Assembly (NCBI RefSeq): GCF_039555335.1
Contig: NC_092628.1
Span: forward strand, 60,065,547 to 60,129,546
Direction: 5' to 3'
Origin: Amphiura filiformis
Lineage: Eukaryota; Echinodermata; Ophiuroidea; Amphilepidida; Amphiuridae
DNA length: 64,000 nucleotides
Shown: positions 49,401 through 59,403 of the stretch, in pieces
How the letters are laid out: the number at the start of each line of letters is the position of its first letter
Numbering within the stretch: the first letter of the stretch is position 1
Translations under genes and position numbers: made by a program
Notes under the pieces: generated by a model
Seen by the model: the letters and a program-made list of their open reading frames with translations, nothing else
The model's database searches: none
What the model was told of the DNA's origin: nothing

Positions 49401-52313
49401 AACCATGGTATTAAGGTCTTCTTGGTGTGCATCGATTTCGTCGGCAGATGAATTTATAAGTCGATAAAGGAGGCAGTCGTCTGCAAATAACCTGGTTGTA
49501 CTTGAAACGCTATTGTGAATGTCATTTATATGCAGCAAGAAGAGATGTTGGCCTAGCACTGTGCCTTGCGGAGTTCCACTTAAAACAGGACGCCATTCGG
49601 AACATTTACCATTCACACACTCGCTGCAGGTGTTTGGTAAGGAAGCTTGAAATCCAAGTTTTGGTCTTTGAGTGGAGGTGTGGGTTTCATAATAGAAAGA
49701 ACCACAGCCAAGTGTGTTTTGGGATATAATCCAATAAATGAAAGAGTGATGACTGTAAGACTGCAAGGACATCCTTTAAATATATCTATCATACAAGTGT
49801 ATGCACCAACATCAGATGCATCAGAGAGTGAGATGACAGACTTCTATGAGATGGTACAAGGAGTTATGGATAGTATACCTAGAAGAGACTTACTCATCGT
49901 GGGGGGATTGGAATGCTAAGATTGGCAAAATGAAGGAGAAAACTGGGTGTATAGGCCAATATGGACTTGGGATCAGAAATGAACGTGGAGACAGACTGGA
50001 GGAATTTTGTGAAGCTAATAACCTAGTCATTGGGAACACGTTATTTCAGCATCATCCACGGAGACTGTGGACTTGGATGAGCCCAGGAGATAGAACAAGA
50101 AACCAGATCGATTACATCATGGTCAGGAAGAGGTGGAGAACATCACTCCAAAATGTCAGGACACGACCAGGCGCTGACTGTGGTAGTGACCATCAGCTAC
50201 TTGTAGCCAAAGTAAAACTAAAACTGAGAGCTAAGAGAGACAATGCACCACCTACCAGGTATGATGTTGACAACATTCCCACTCAATATTCAGTAGATGT
50301 GAAGAACAGGTTTGATGAGTTACTGAAAGTTAATGAAGAGGAGCAGACCCCAAATGAATTGTGGGAAGACATGAAAGAAGCAGTCCAGAGCACAGCAAAG
50401 AAGTACATCCCTAGAAAGATGAAACAGAAACAGCCGTGGATCTCTCAGCAGACCTTAAACCTAGCTGATGACAGGAAGAGAGCAAAGGCAGATGGAGAAA
50501 AGGAAGAATGGGCACGCTTAAACAAAGAGGTCTCCAAAAGTGTTAAGGAGGACAAAAGAAACTACATCGAAAGGAAGTGTGTGGAAATGGAAAGATGTAA
50601 GGGTGACTCAAAAATAGCTTTTGGTATTGCCAAAGAACTTACCAAGAAGTGGACCCCCAGGATGGATGTTATAAATGATGAGAAAGGTAACACTCTTATC
50701 GAAAGTGTAGACATCAAAAGGCGATGGGTTCAGTATAGTTCCCAGCTGTTTGAGGCACAAGATGACAAGGTGTATGTACAGTGTGAAGCAGTGAGGAAGA
50801 ACCTCCACCATTGAGATCTGAAGTTGAGCTTGCCATGGAACAAATGAAAATGCTAAGTCACCTGGCATTGATAATGTAGCTTCTGAGTTGTGGAAGGCAA
50901 CTGGGAAAGAAGGATAGACCTAATGTGGCGTCTATGTGGTATCATCTGGAAAAAGAAGAAATGGCCGAGAGACTGGTGCAGGGCAGTATTTATTCCACTG
51001 CCAAAGAAGGGAAATTTGAAAGAGTGTGCCAATCACCGGACCATCAGCCTGATTTGTCATGCAAGTAAAGTGCTTCTGAAGATCATCATCAAGAGAATGA
51101 AGAACAAAATGGAGCAGGAAATATCTGATGAGCAGGCAGGATTTCGTGAAGGAAGGGGTACTAGGGACCAAATTGTCAATATCAGGAATGTGATTGAGAA
51201 ATGCAGAGAGCATAGACTTCCTCTTTACATGTGCTTCATAGATTACAGTAAAGCTTTTGACTGTGTTAGCCACCCTCAGATGTGGGAAACTATGAAAAGA
51301 TGGGTTTTCCAAGTCATCTTGTGGATCTGATCAGCTGCTTATATGAAGACCAAGAATCGGCAGTCAGAACAAGTAGTGGAGACACAGATTGGTTCAAGAT
51401 TGGAAGAGGCTTACGACAGGGCTGTGTGCTATCACCAAACCTATTTAACATCTACTCTGAAGACATAATGAGAACAGCTTTGGAGGGGTTTGAAGGTGGA
51501 GTGAAGTTTGGCGGTACAAGAATTACTAACCTGAGGTACGCCGATGATACCACTCTTATTTGTAGCAGCAGAGTAGAGCTGATTGATCTTTTGAAGCGCA
51601 TCAAAGAGGCCAGTGAAGAAAAACACCTTCTCCTGAACACAAAGAAGACAAAAATAATGGTTGTAGACAGAGAGAGAAAAAGTGATGAGTTTGTGATAGA
51701 TGGACAACAGATTGAGGAGGTGAAGCAATTTGAATATCTGGGTTCAATGATTAACAACAGTGGTGACAGCACAACTGAAATTAAGAGAAGACTGGCTATT
51801 GCAAGGACAACTGTGCAGGGCATGTCAAGCATATGGAAAAGCAGAGGCCTATCCATTGACCTCAAGGTACGCCTACTACTGCAGTGCAACTGTGTTTTCC
51901 ATTGCCACTTATGGATGCGAGTCTTGGGCTATGACCAAGAATGATAGGAAAAGAGTAGATGCTTTTGAGATGTGGTGTTACAGGAGGCTTCTACGAGTGA
52001 CATGGAAAGACAGGAGAACAAATTCCTGGATCCTTGACAAGATTGGTACAAGTCTAACCATCAGAAGCGGCATAATGGAGAGAAAGCTGAAGTACTATGG
52101 CCATATTGTCAGGAAACATGGAGGTGTAGAAAAACAGATTTTGCAAGGGGCCATGGAAGGCAAGCGAGGAAGAGGACGTCCACCAACATCTTGGACTAAT
52201 GACGTGAAGCTGGTTTCTAACCAGGGAATGCAAGGTGCAACACACTTGGCATCGGATCGAGTGAGATGGCGTACTCTTGTGAAGACCACAGCAGCGCTAC
52301 ACAGCGCCACCTG

Positions 52314-52351
<38 letters not shown>

Positions 52352-53380
52352 GATGCCATAATAATCTAGCTTTAGAAGCAGCCCTTGGTGCGGGATAACA
52401 TCAAAAGCTTTAGAAAAATCAAGGATGGCCATATCTGTTGTTTTCTTCTCATCAAAGTTCTTGGCAAGATCATGTGTTGTGAGAATAAGTTGTGACTCGC
52501 AGGAGCGATGCTTTCTGAACGCATGTTGGTTACCTGCCAAGATGTTAAGTGACTTGCCAAATGACGCATCAAGTTACTGTATGTGTTCAAGAATCTTGCA
52601 GCAAACACTCGTCAGTGACACAGGCCTATAGTTTGCAGGATCGGTAGTGGCACCTTTCTTAAATAGGGGGGTGATGTTTGCTTTCTCATGATAGTGCTGC
52701 TTTTCTATCTGGAAGTGCTATCACAATCCCTCTAAAATTCCATGTGCGATTCTCTCATCACAAAAATAAATAAATCAAATGTTCAAGTGAAGTATAGACA
52801 ACATATTTATGAAGGTTTCCTTGACAAATCTTTTCTTTTAAATTTCTATGTAATATGTATTGTGTTTGGGCCCGGTTTAGGCCAATTTGGCTGACTAGCA
52901 AATTGTTAACTAAGGTTTGCCTCTCATAACTATAAATTGTAAACTAAAAACGCAAACGCAGATTGAGGTCAGTAATATTTCACAATTGACTGCAAAATGC
53001 GTAATTGTTCCAGCGTAAATATTACTATCCTCTGCGCGCACCATGTTGTGCATAGAAAAAACTGGGTGCGCGTTGGCCACCGACCGTATTTGTACTTGCA
53101 CGAAACATTGCAAAAAAGGCAATTCCTTGCCAAAATTTGTGCGAGAATTGCTTTTATGTGCATGCAAAAGTATGCAAGCATAAATTCAGCTATACGCTTT
53201 ATTTACTAGGAATTAGTACATGTATTTAACTTCATGAACTTTAATAATACTGAAGTCTGCACTTGATTTATAGCATGATTAGTAAGCTTACCTGTGAAAT
53301 GACAATCCGACCTTTGCTCTATCTTCAGGTTTTCTTATTCGATGAGTTTTACAAAGTGGTGCTATACACATTTTAGGCAT
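46410..53380 (-). CDS. THAP domain-containing protein (three exons, intron-borne LINEs)
   Basis: THAP proteins are DNA-binding factors with a C2CH zinc finger related to the P-element transposase DNA-binding domain. Exon 1 (53380-53292) starts MPKMCIAPLC, with Cys5 and Cys10, and ends in ...GLSFH plus two bases before GTAAGC. Exon 2 (from 48167, after TTATATTACAG) completes the codon as Arg30 and supplies the invariant Trp (W42), Cys72 and His75 (AVCSLHF) and the closing AVPTLF motif (94-99). The last exon (46727-46410, after TTTTTCCAG) opens CFEHARSRAS, carries DHTY, which fits the HCF-1-binding motif [DE]HxY, then about 60 residues of likely coiled coil (QDRIQQVQKYKLF... KVKQLEYLDS), and ends at TGA. 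The exon 2 donor is uncertain: a phase-0 GTTGGT after 47936 would give about 212 residues, but it is weak and a further exon may exist. Intron 1 is about 5.1 kb and full of LINE sequence. The protein is probably nuclear; target genes cannot be told. Confidence 0.85.
46799..47164. mobile_element. TTAA-flanked palindromic MITE in the THAP intron
   Basis: The ends TTAAGGGGTACTACACCC and GGGTGTAGTACCCCCTTAA are inverted, and the symmetry continues across nearly the whole 366 bp (for example CCAATTACTACACTG / CAGTGTAGTAATTGG, and AACCGCTTGTCTTG read from both arms). TTAA at both outer edges is the target of piggyBac-type elements, so this is probably a non-autonomous piggyBac-like foldback. Confidence 0.85.
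47238..47605 (-). mobile_element. 3' end of a non-LTR retrotransposon (5'-truncated)
   Basis: On the minus strand an 84-codon frame carries CKFCDSKDVEDEFNFDMKC, the Cys-Cys-Asp/Glu-Cys pattern seen at the C-terminus of many LINE reverse transcriptases. It is followed by a short 3' UTR, AATAAATCAATC, and a small tail repeat of TTGAATC. It is truncated just upstream of the frame start. It lies in an intron of the THAP gene, in the same orientation. Confidence 0.7.
48891..49663 (-). pseudogene. CR1-like reverse transcriptase, downstream half
   Basis: It contains the reverse transcriptase blocks VLSGTPQGTVLG, LFLLHINDIHNS and the catalytic FADD in RLFADDCLLYR, then KFNPTKCE. After a break, 49127-48891 continues with YCTFVHPHLECAAASWAPYT and LERVQRQAARFV. 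At least one frameshift lies before the SGTPQG block and another near 49225. Confidence 0.88.
49656..52314 (+). pseudogene. RTE-like endonuclease/reverse transcriptase remnant
   Basis: The endonuclease part shows SIIQVYAPTSD, DWNAKIGKM, RNQIDYIMV and the terminal SDHQLLVAK block. The reverse transcriptase shows PLPKKGNLKECANHRTISL, QAGFREGRGTRDQI, FIDYSKAFDCV, GLRQGCVLSP and the catalytic YADD (RYADDTTL). The C-terminal region carries YGCESWAMTKNDRKRVDAFE, then WCYRRLLRVTWKDRRTN, then GRGRPPTSW, an arrangement known from RTE elements such as BovB. The frame is broken at least four times: an extra G in a G run near 49904, and further shifts near 50795, 50840-50890, 51300 and 51880. It is dead. 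Confidence 0.88.
52317..52350 (+). repeat. GA dinucleotide run (RTE tail)
   Basis: About 16 GA units directly after the reverse transcriptase stop codon and directly before the CR1-like half. It marks the 3' end of the inserted LINE. Confidence 0.9.
52350..52705 (-). pseudogene. CR1-like reverse transcriptase, upstream half
   Basis: The frame reads ITPLFKKGATTDPANYRPVS, then after a TAA, HAFRKHRSCESQLILTTHDL and MAILDFSKAFDVIPHQGLLL. These are the finger and palm blocks of a LINE reverse transcriptase, with the catalytic Asp in FSKAFD. It ends abruptly at the GA-repeat tail of the inserted element. Confidence 0.88.
52706..53291 (-). other. THAP intron 1, remaining part
   Basis: Nothing recognised apart from the exon 1 splice donor (GTAAGC on the minus strand at 53291). 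ORFs on both strands around 53000-53180 overlap each other and lack signatures. Confidence 0.4.
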
Positions 53381-54880
53381 TATAGCTTGAAACTTGTAAC
53401 TGCTGTTAGGTTATACCAAACAAAACCCTACATGTATGTATTTCGGTTCATGGGTTTCAGCAGCCAGCTGTGTTTTTGCTTTTTCAGATGTAAACAAACT
53501 TTGTATTTGACCCACTGCTTGACCTTTATGGTGTTCTTAAAATTATTCATTTATTATTTGAAAACAAATAGCAATTTCATGATATTCAGATCAAATATTA
53601 TTTTATTCTTAACAAAGTATGGAAATATTATTTAAACCTGCATCATACTCTACTCATCTAATTTACTTGGGGAAAAAATTATTTTCAAAAGTCTCACAAT
53701 AGAAACACTTTCCTTGGGTCAATAAATATGGGTCAAAGGTTGACTGAACTTTTATGATCAGGTGAATTTTGATCAGCTGATTTTCGTGGGATTGCTTTTG
53801 TTTGTTAAAACGGGACGAGGCGTTTGCCAGGTATGGTTATAATATAAATATAGATCATGATAACATCCGGGGATAACATAATATTATTCTTTTGTTTTTA
53901 GATGCAACTCAGTTGGGAAATAAGCTTTAGAAAGGTGGTTAATGTTAAGCTTATAAAGTCTTATTCAGATTTCATTTGACAGCTTAACGGCAAGGATTCT
54001 CGAGTACTAATATACTATAGGATAAGCCACTCGTTTGCGCAAATGAAGTCAGTCATTCAGCCTATGCGCCTTCATGCATGTGATGACCTAGCTGTACCCC
54101 TGTACGTGTAGGAGTGTATAACCTGTCGATGATGCAATGCCAATGTTTACGTCATCGTTTCCAAAAAAATTAAATGGCAAAAAATGGCGAACATTTGGTC
54201 GAATCTTTCTATTACTATCATATCGTGAAAAAACAAATACGGTAGCTGAGGACTTAGCTCAATATGCTAGGAAAATATTCTGTTCGATGACCCTATGACG
54301 AGACTGGCTAAATAAGCTGTATTTTTGCTGGAAAGGGTCCGAAAAATTGGCAGTTGATGTTCGCCATCTTGGATAAATTTGGTGTACTGAGAATGCCCAG
54401 CAACTGTCAATCAAATACGAACTTGTCAATTGAATATAGGATAGGTCTGTTCCACCGCGTGGCAGAAGTATGCACAACGTTATTGTGCGACTGTGCGTAA
54501 ATTTTAGGCTAAGGTGCCTGAGCGTTACCAGGACGTTACTAGGTGTACTGAAAAAGCCTACATGTAGCAACTGTCACTCAAACTGCCGATGTGTCAATTA
54601 AGTTGCCGTAAAGTGACTTCAATTTTTATACAGGGTTTGAATACGAGTGTCACAGCCCTGCCCCTGTTAACGGTAACCATCGCGTATACCTGCGCGACGT
54701 CAAGCGTGTGCATTGGACCTTGTGCAAATAATACGCTGGGCTGGACGGCTAGCAACGCTTAATTTGTAAAAGGGAATCTGAATAAGACTTTACCAAACTT
54801 TCCTCACTCATCTCAGTTCAAGACAGTTCTTCGTACTGTACGTCACTTCAGTTTTGACTGAATATTGTCGAACAGGCTTT
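53381..54880. other. upstream flank of the THAP gene
   Basis: This must hold the THAP promoter or a 5' untranslated exon, but no core promoter element can be assigned with confidence. Around 54660-54730 CpG-bearing words are more frequent than in the surroundings. Confidence 0.35.
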
Positions 54881-55985
54881 ATGCTGGTTTCATACTTTCT
54901 GCCGCTTGCCAATGAGCGGCGTGACGCTTCATCATGCCGCTTGCACTTGCCTGAGTGCAAGCGAGCTGCACACCGCTGAGTGGCAGCGGCATGACTCTGA
55001 ACTTGAGTGAAAGCCACTTTTGCCGCTCAGCACCGCTCCAAAATCATACATCAGAGCGGCACCACTCTGAGTTGACTTGAACTCCCAGCGATGCTGCTTG
55101 GGCAAAGTGGTGGAGTAATCGATCGACTTGTCACCGGCACCGGTCACTGCTAACGTTTCAGTGTGACCATGGTAGGTATTATAGAAGGAGAATGCACGAA
55201 CCCAGTTCCCTTTGTACTATGATCGTTATGAGTCGATACTGAGCAATCAGGTATGAATGGTGCACTATCGATTTGCTAAGCTTCTTATCTATTGAGCTTG
55301 GCGGTTATGAACCACCGTTATCGTGACTTCTAAGCGGAATGACGCGTCATTTTACCCACAAAGCATTGTGGCGTGACCATAAACAAAGGAAAAGCGATTT
55401 ACTTCGGTAATTTTATAACGCCAATATTTCTTATGGCCAAGCTTGGCGGATCATAGAAACAACGTTGCCAGTCTTGGAAAACCTTTCCAAATCATTTCCA
55501 CTGGTTTAAAAGTCCCGCAGACACCCGCCAGTATTACTAATCATGATCAGAAAAAATACATAAATTCACCGTAACTTTGGAAGGAAATGAGGGAATTCGA
55601 TCAGGTTTTCGCTAGTAAATCAACTTGAACTCGAAAACACAATGGCGTTAATCGAAGATCATGTGACCGATGCAAAAGGGCACTAATACCATCCATTTTC
55701 GGTAGGGGTCACCTGGGGGGTCTGTTTAAATTGAATTTTAAGATAGATGATCGATATTGTCGCATAACGATCATAAACATCAAAGGCCGTGTTTGAGGGA
55801 CTGCACTGATTAAATCCATTCAAGTGATGACTAGCGTTGAATAGCGTAATCGGCTTAACCCTATTGAGTGGATTAGGATTTTTCTGTGGAACCTCCTTCT
55901 ATGATACCTACCATGGTGTGACTGTGCAGTGAAGCAGAATCATCTTTCAAAGTGGCAAGTGGCAGGAAAGTATTAAACCAGCATT
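54881..55985. mobile_element. TIR element of the TGCTGGTTTCATAC family, copy 2, with a nested element
   Basis: The ends ATGCTGGTTTCATACTTTCT and GGCAGGAAAGTATTAAACCA plus GCAT are inverted repeats of about 30 bp. Two internal GC-rich segments match copy 1 at 2476-2951. A different TIR element (55168-55915) is inserted between its right-hand segments; without it the copy is about 350 bp. At the site where copy 1 carries a hAT-like MITE, this copy is uninterrupted. Confidence 0.82.
55168..55915. mobile_element. 748-bp TIR element nested in copy 2 (TSD GTGTGAC)
   Basis: The left end CATGGTAGGTATTATAGAAG (then GAG) and the right end CTTCTATGATACCTACCATG are inverted with one mismatch. GTGTGAC flanks both sides (55161-55167 and 55916-55922), a 7-bp (possibly 8-bp) target duplication. 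The interior has no ORF with a transposase signature. The class is unassigned; a hAT-like origin is possible from the duplication length. Confidence 0.85.
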
Positions 55986-58900
55986 ACGGGGGGCTGCTCA
56001 GTTTACCTAAGTTACAATGTATCATATTTAATACATGTATCTAGTTTTAATTTAACAGTAAATTAAGTAAGTACATGTAGGTCTAACTTCCACTCAGCAG
56101 ACTTAAAAACTTGTTTTATTCCACTGACTTTGCAATCGAAATGTACATGTGTACAAAATCAATGACAGCAATCATCAATAACAAATCAAATCGAGGACTG
56201 TTTTCACTTGACCGTGACCAAAGTGACGTGACCTTGCCACTAACCAACAGAATACTAGTACTCTCCAAAAGTGGAGTCAAGTAGAAGGAATCTAGTGTGT
56301 GGTCCAGGCTTCCCGTTTGCGTGTATCCTTGCGTCCAAACACGTTTTTATAAATTTGAACGCAAGTTTTGGCCGATAAAGTATTTTGCGTCCATGTCACA
56401 TCACATGCATGTTGACGAAGACAAAACTTTGAAATTTAATCATTTTTTGATGATAAAAATAAGAAATTTCCATTCTTTTATATTTTTAAAATAATAAAAG
56501 CCCCAAAATTTTGACCAACCTGCTAAGAATTGAAGTAAATTCTGCAATATTTGCAGATTATATCCGATTATGTTTTACTTTTGATGTTAAATCGTTTTTG
56601 TTATTGGTTTTAATGGGAAAATCTTTTGTTTTAAAAAGTTTAGGAAGACACCTACCTGCATGTAGGCATACTATACTGAACTACTAGTACTACACTACGC
56701 TGGATCTGACTCTGTAATTACTGCACACAGGCTGTTCTCACACAGAATCAGGCGAGCGGAGTGCACAAACATACAATTTATGAATTATTTAAGACTTTTG
56801 GTTATTATAAATACCGTATTCATTCTAATAAGCACCTAGGGCACTTAACAAAGTCATTTTGAGTGGACGCTTATTTTTTACATGGTTTACCTAATTTTTT
56901 CCTAATAGGGTCCTGAGATATTCTAGTACTTAGCTTTTCTGATGCAGAAAATGTTTTGCAAGTTTACACAGGACTTCTAATCCCCCAGCTATTTCACTGT
57001 ATCAACGTCTATCCGTCACTTCAACATTAATGGTACCCTTTAACAAATTGAAAATACCATGGGTGGACACTTATTGGGGCATGGGCGTTTATTGGAACGA
57101 ATACGGTAATATCTTTCCTAATTTAAATTGCCCCTTGGTGGAGGCATCCCAGTCGACACCTTGCATCGAAAACCGCGACATATCTAGTTAGGTACCGCTA
57201 TTAAAGGAGTATTACATGTAGATAATGTTTACTTACCGTTCTTGATATGATTGGTTGGTTGTTGCAGTATGTTTTTGTACTGACAGGGCCAGGTGACCCT
57301 CTCTGGCTTTCTGTAGTATGGCCGTGTGTCCTGAACTCGCCACCCTTAGCGTTACATGACAAATATTATGAATTTTTACACCAACCGGGTTTCTAATTAG
57401 ATTATCTCGACAATCATCAACCCTAAACTAGCAAAAGTATACATTTTTGGAAAGCTGAAGGCATAAGCAATTCAAATATATACATTTCAACTCATTATAC
57501 AGGGTGATCTGCAAGTTATACAGGGTGGAATAAAAAGATTTTGATAAAAAATGGGTCGCTCAATGCATTGCTTATTACCAACTTACAGTAATAAACTGGA
57601 AGTAAACAACATTCATTTGGTTAGAGGATATGGAGAGCCAACTGACTTTGCAAGAAACCAAAATCACAGCTGTTTGGTAATCTCGGAATATAGGGTGTCC
57701 CAAAGTATGTTAGATTTTTTTACAATTCAACATATTTTGAACCTAAACATTTTCCCCTAACCCATACAGAAAAAAATATGTCCATATTTAGATTCCTCAT
57801 CAAATTTCCCTTCAGAAAATCTATACTTTGACTATGATAGGATGAGTAATTAAAATTTTACAGTATCTTTTAGATTTTGAAGACATCTGCATTACTTACT
57901 ACAGTGTTTAATATGACAACGGGTAGTTTTGTATGGAAAAGTTTGTATTTTCTAGACTAAACCAATCATAAATGATTTTAAAAAATTTGTAGAAATGTTA
58001 AGCTGTAAGGCCATGAGTCTTTTAGATGCTAAATAGAGTCCCAATCCAATTTACAGCCTTTACAGAAGCAGATTACGCACTAAAAATACCAATCCCATAG
58101 AGTTTGTGTGTACCACATCCCCCACCACCACATCCCCACCACCGCCACCCTGCCCATTCTGAATTCTATGAAGCACAGTGTCAGTATTAAAAAGTTCAAG
58201 TATTTCTTTTTATTGGGTTCAAAGTGCATTTTATTTAGCAATAAAATGAGACCACAAGCATGACAATAACTTCTTGCTTGACAGAGATATCATCATTTGT
58301 TTTGAGTGGACTTTGGCAAAATGTAACATCGCCACCTTTTTTTGGTGGCGAGCTCAAGACACACGACCGTATGGAAAGTTTGTCTATTTCTTTTGTCAGA
58401 CAGAGACTCCATGTGTAAGTCTTTACACTGCTGCATTTGCTGTAGTTGCTTTGAATGAATCCATCCTCCAGGAAAAGTCTAATTTTGCGTTGACATGCAA
58501 CATGAAGGATGAATGTGACTTAGTTCTTTTTACGCGATATTTCCGACACAGAGAATTCTACAAATTGGGTAACCAGAGGGTTGGGGATCGCATTTTTAAC
58601 TATCATTAAATGTTTTAAGAGTTGAGTTTACCCAATGTTTGAGCTTTTTGAGCTTTTACTTTACTTGTTGCTCACATCTGGTTGATTTTGTTGCGTATTA
58701 TCCCCTGTCCACATACGCAATGTTTGAACTAATTTTCTTTCCTGAGTTGAAAAGTTTCCTGAATTACAATTTGCTTGATTGTGGTTTAAATTTAACTTTT
58801 ATTTGAATCATACATTGAATTCCATTACATGTGTAGATAAGAATGTAAGTTTTGAATTTTTTTTGCCTTATCGGTTGAAGCTATCCACTCCCTCCTCAAC

Positions 58901-59395
58901 TCAAGGATGTCTTGATAGTCTAATGTTAACATGCTACATAAAGGATGGACTGTTTTGTTTCTCTACGATCAGATCTGATGTATGATGTGATAGTTAAACG
59001 ATATCACTAATAGATTCATAAGGTTTGTAAATATACCATAAAAAAAGTTTCTTTTGAAACAAAACCAAAATCCTTACTTCCAATTGGATGTATCCTGACT
59101 GTAGAGGATGTATTTTCAGTCAGAAGAGAATCATAGGTACAGGTGACTTGTAGGTAGTGGGCCCCCTCGTCTCTGTTCAGGACACTGGGTCCTCTTCTTA
59201 GGTTGGTATTAGACACCACATCAATAGTGAGTAAAAATTTTGGGTTTTGTTTTGAAAAAAACTTTCTTACTGATTTATAGGTCTATATATATAAATGTAT
59301 GTGTGACAGTAAATAATGACATGTAAATGAAATGTGGAGGAACAAAGGGGAACTGAAAATTGACTTACTTAATAGAACCCTTCCTTTCTTTTCAG
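55986..59395. other. intergenic stretch between the THAP and oxidase genes
   Basis: No gene supported. A 111-codon frame at 58274-58609 has several Cys and aromatic residues but no family signature. The oxidase promoter and any 5' untranslated exon should lie here: a TTCTTTTCAG acceptor ends at 59395. Confidence 0.4.
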
Positions 59396-59403
59396 AACTG
59401 ACC

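Larger units (their letters stand above)
49656..52350 (+). mobile_element. RTE-like LINE, 5'-truncated, inserted antisense into the CR1-like element
   Basis: The plus-strand element begins inside an APE-type endonuclease, passes through a reverse transcriptase and a C-terminal domain, and ends in a run of GA dinucleotides (about 52317-52350), a simple-repeat tail as in RTE-clade LINEs. The first part of the endonuclease is missing. No target duplication is evident at the two junctions; a few bases of the host element may be lost. Confidence 0.85.
48590..52705 (-). mobile_element. CR1-like LINE, interrupted by an RTE-like LINE
   Basis: Two blocks on the minus strand form one element: 52705-52350 (N-terminal part of the reverse transcriptase) and about 49663-48590 (the rest plus the 3' end). 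The first ends in DYYGIR and the second resumes in the SFLT region, so the inner insertion fell in the polymerase domain. The 3' part reads into ...CRRGHSNQFAIPTRTTDMYA, a typical C-terminus of CR1-type elements, and ends near a GGTTACCAATACCAAG tail. Frameshifts and stops make it non-functional. Both pieces lie inside intron 1 of the THAP gene, in the same orientation. Confidence 0.85.

Noticed and set aside
52910-53209. Overlapping ORFs on both strands next to THAP exon 1
   Set aside because: They have no signature and lie inside the THAP intron; chance frames.
58274-58609. 111-codon ORF upstream of the oxidase gene
   Set aside because: No family signature, no splice or promoter context; background level for this window.
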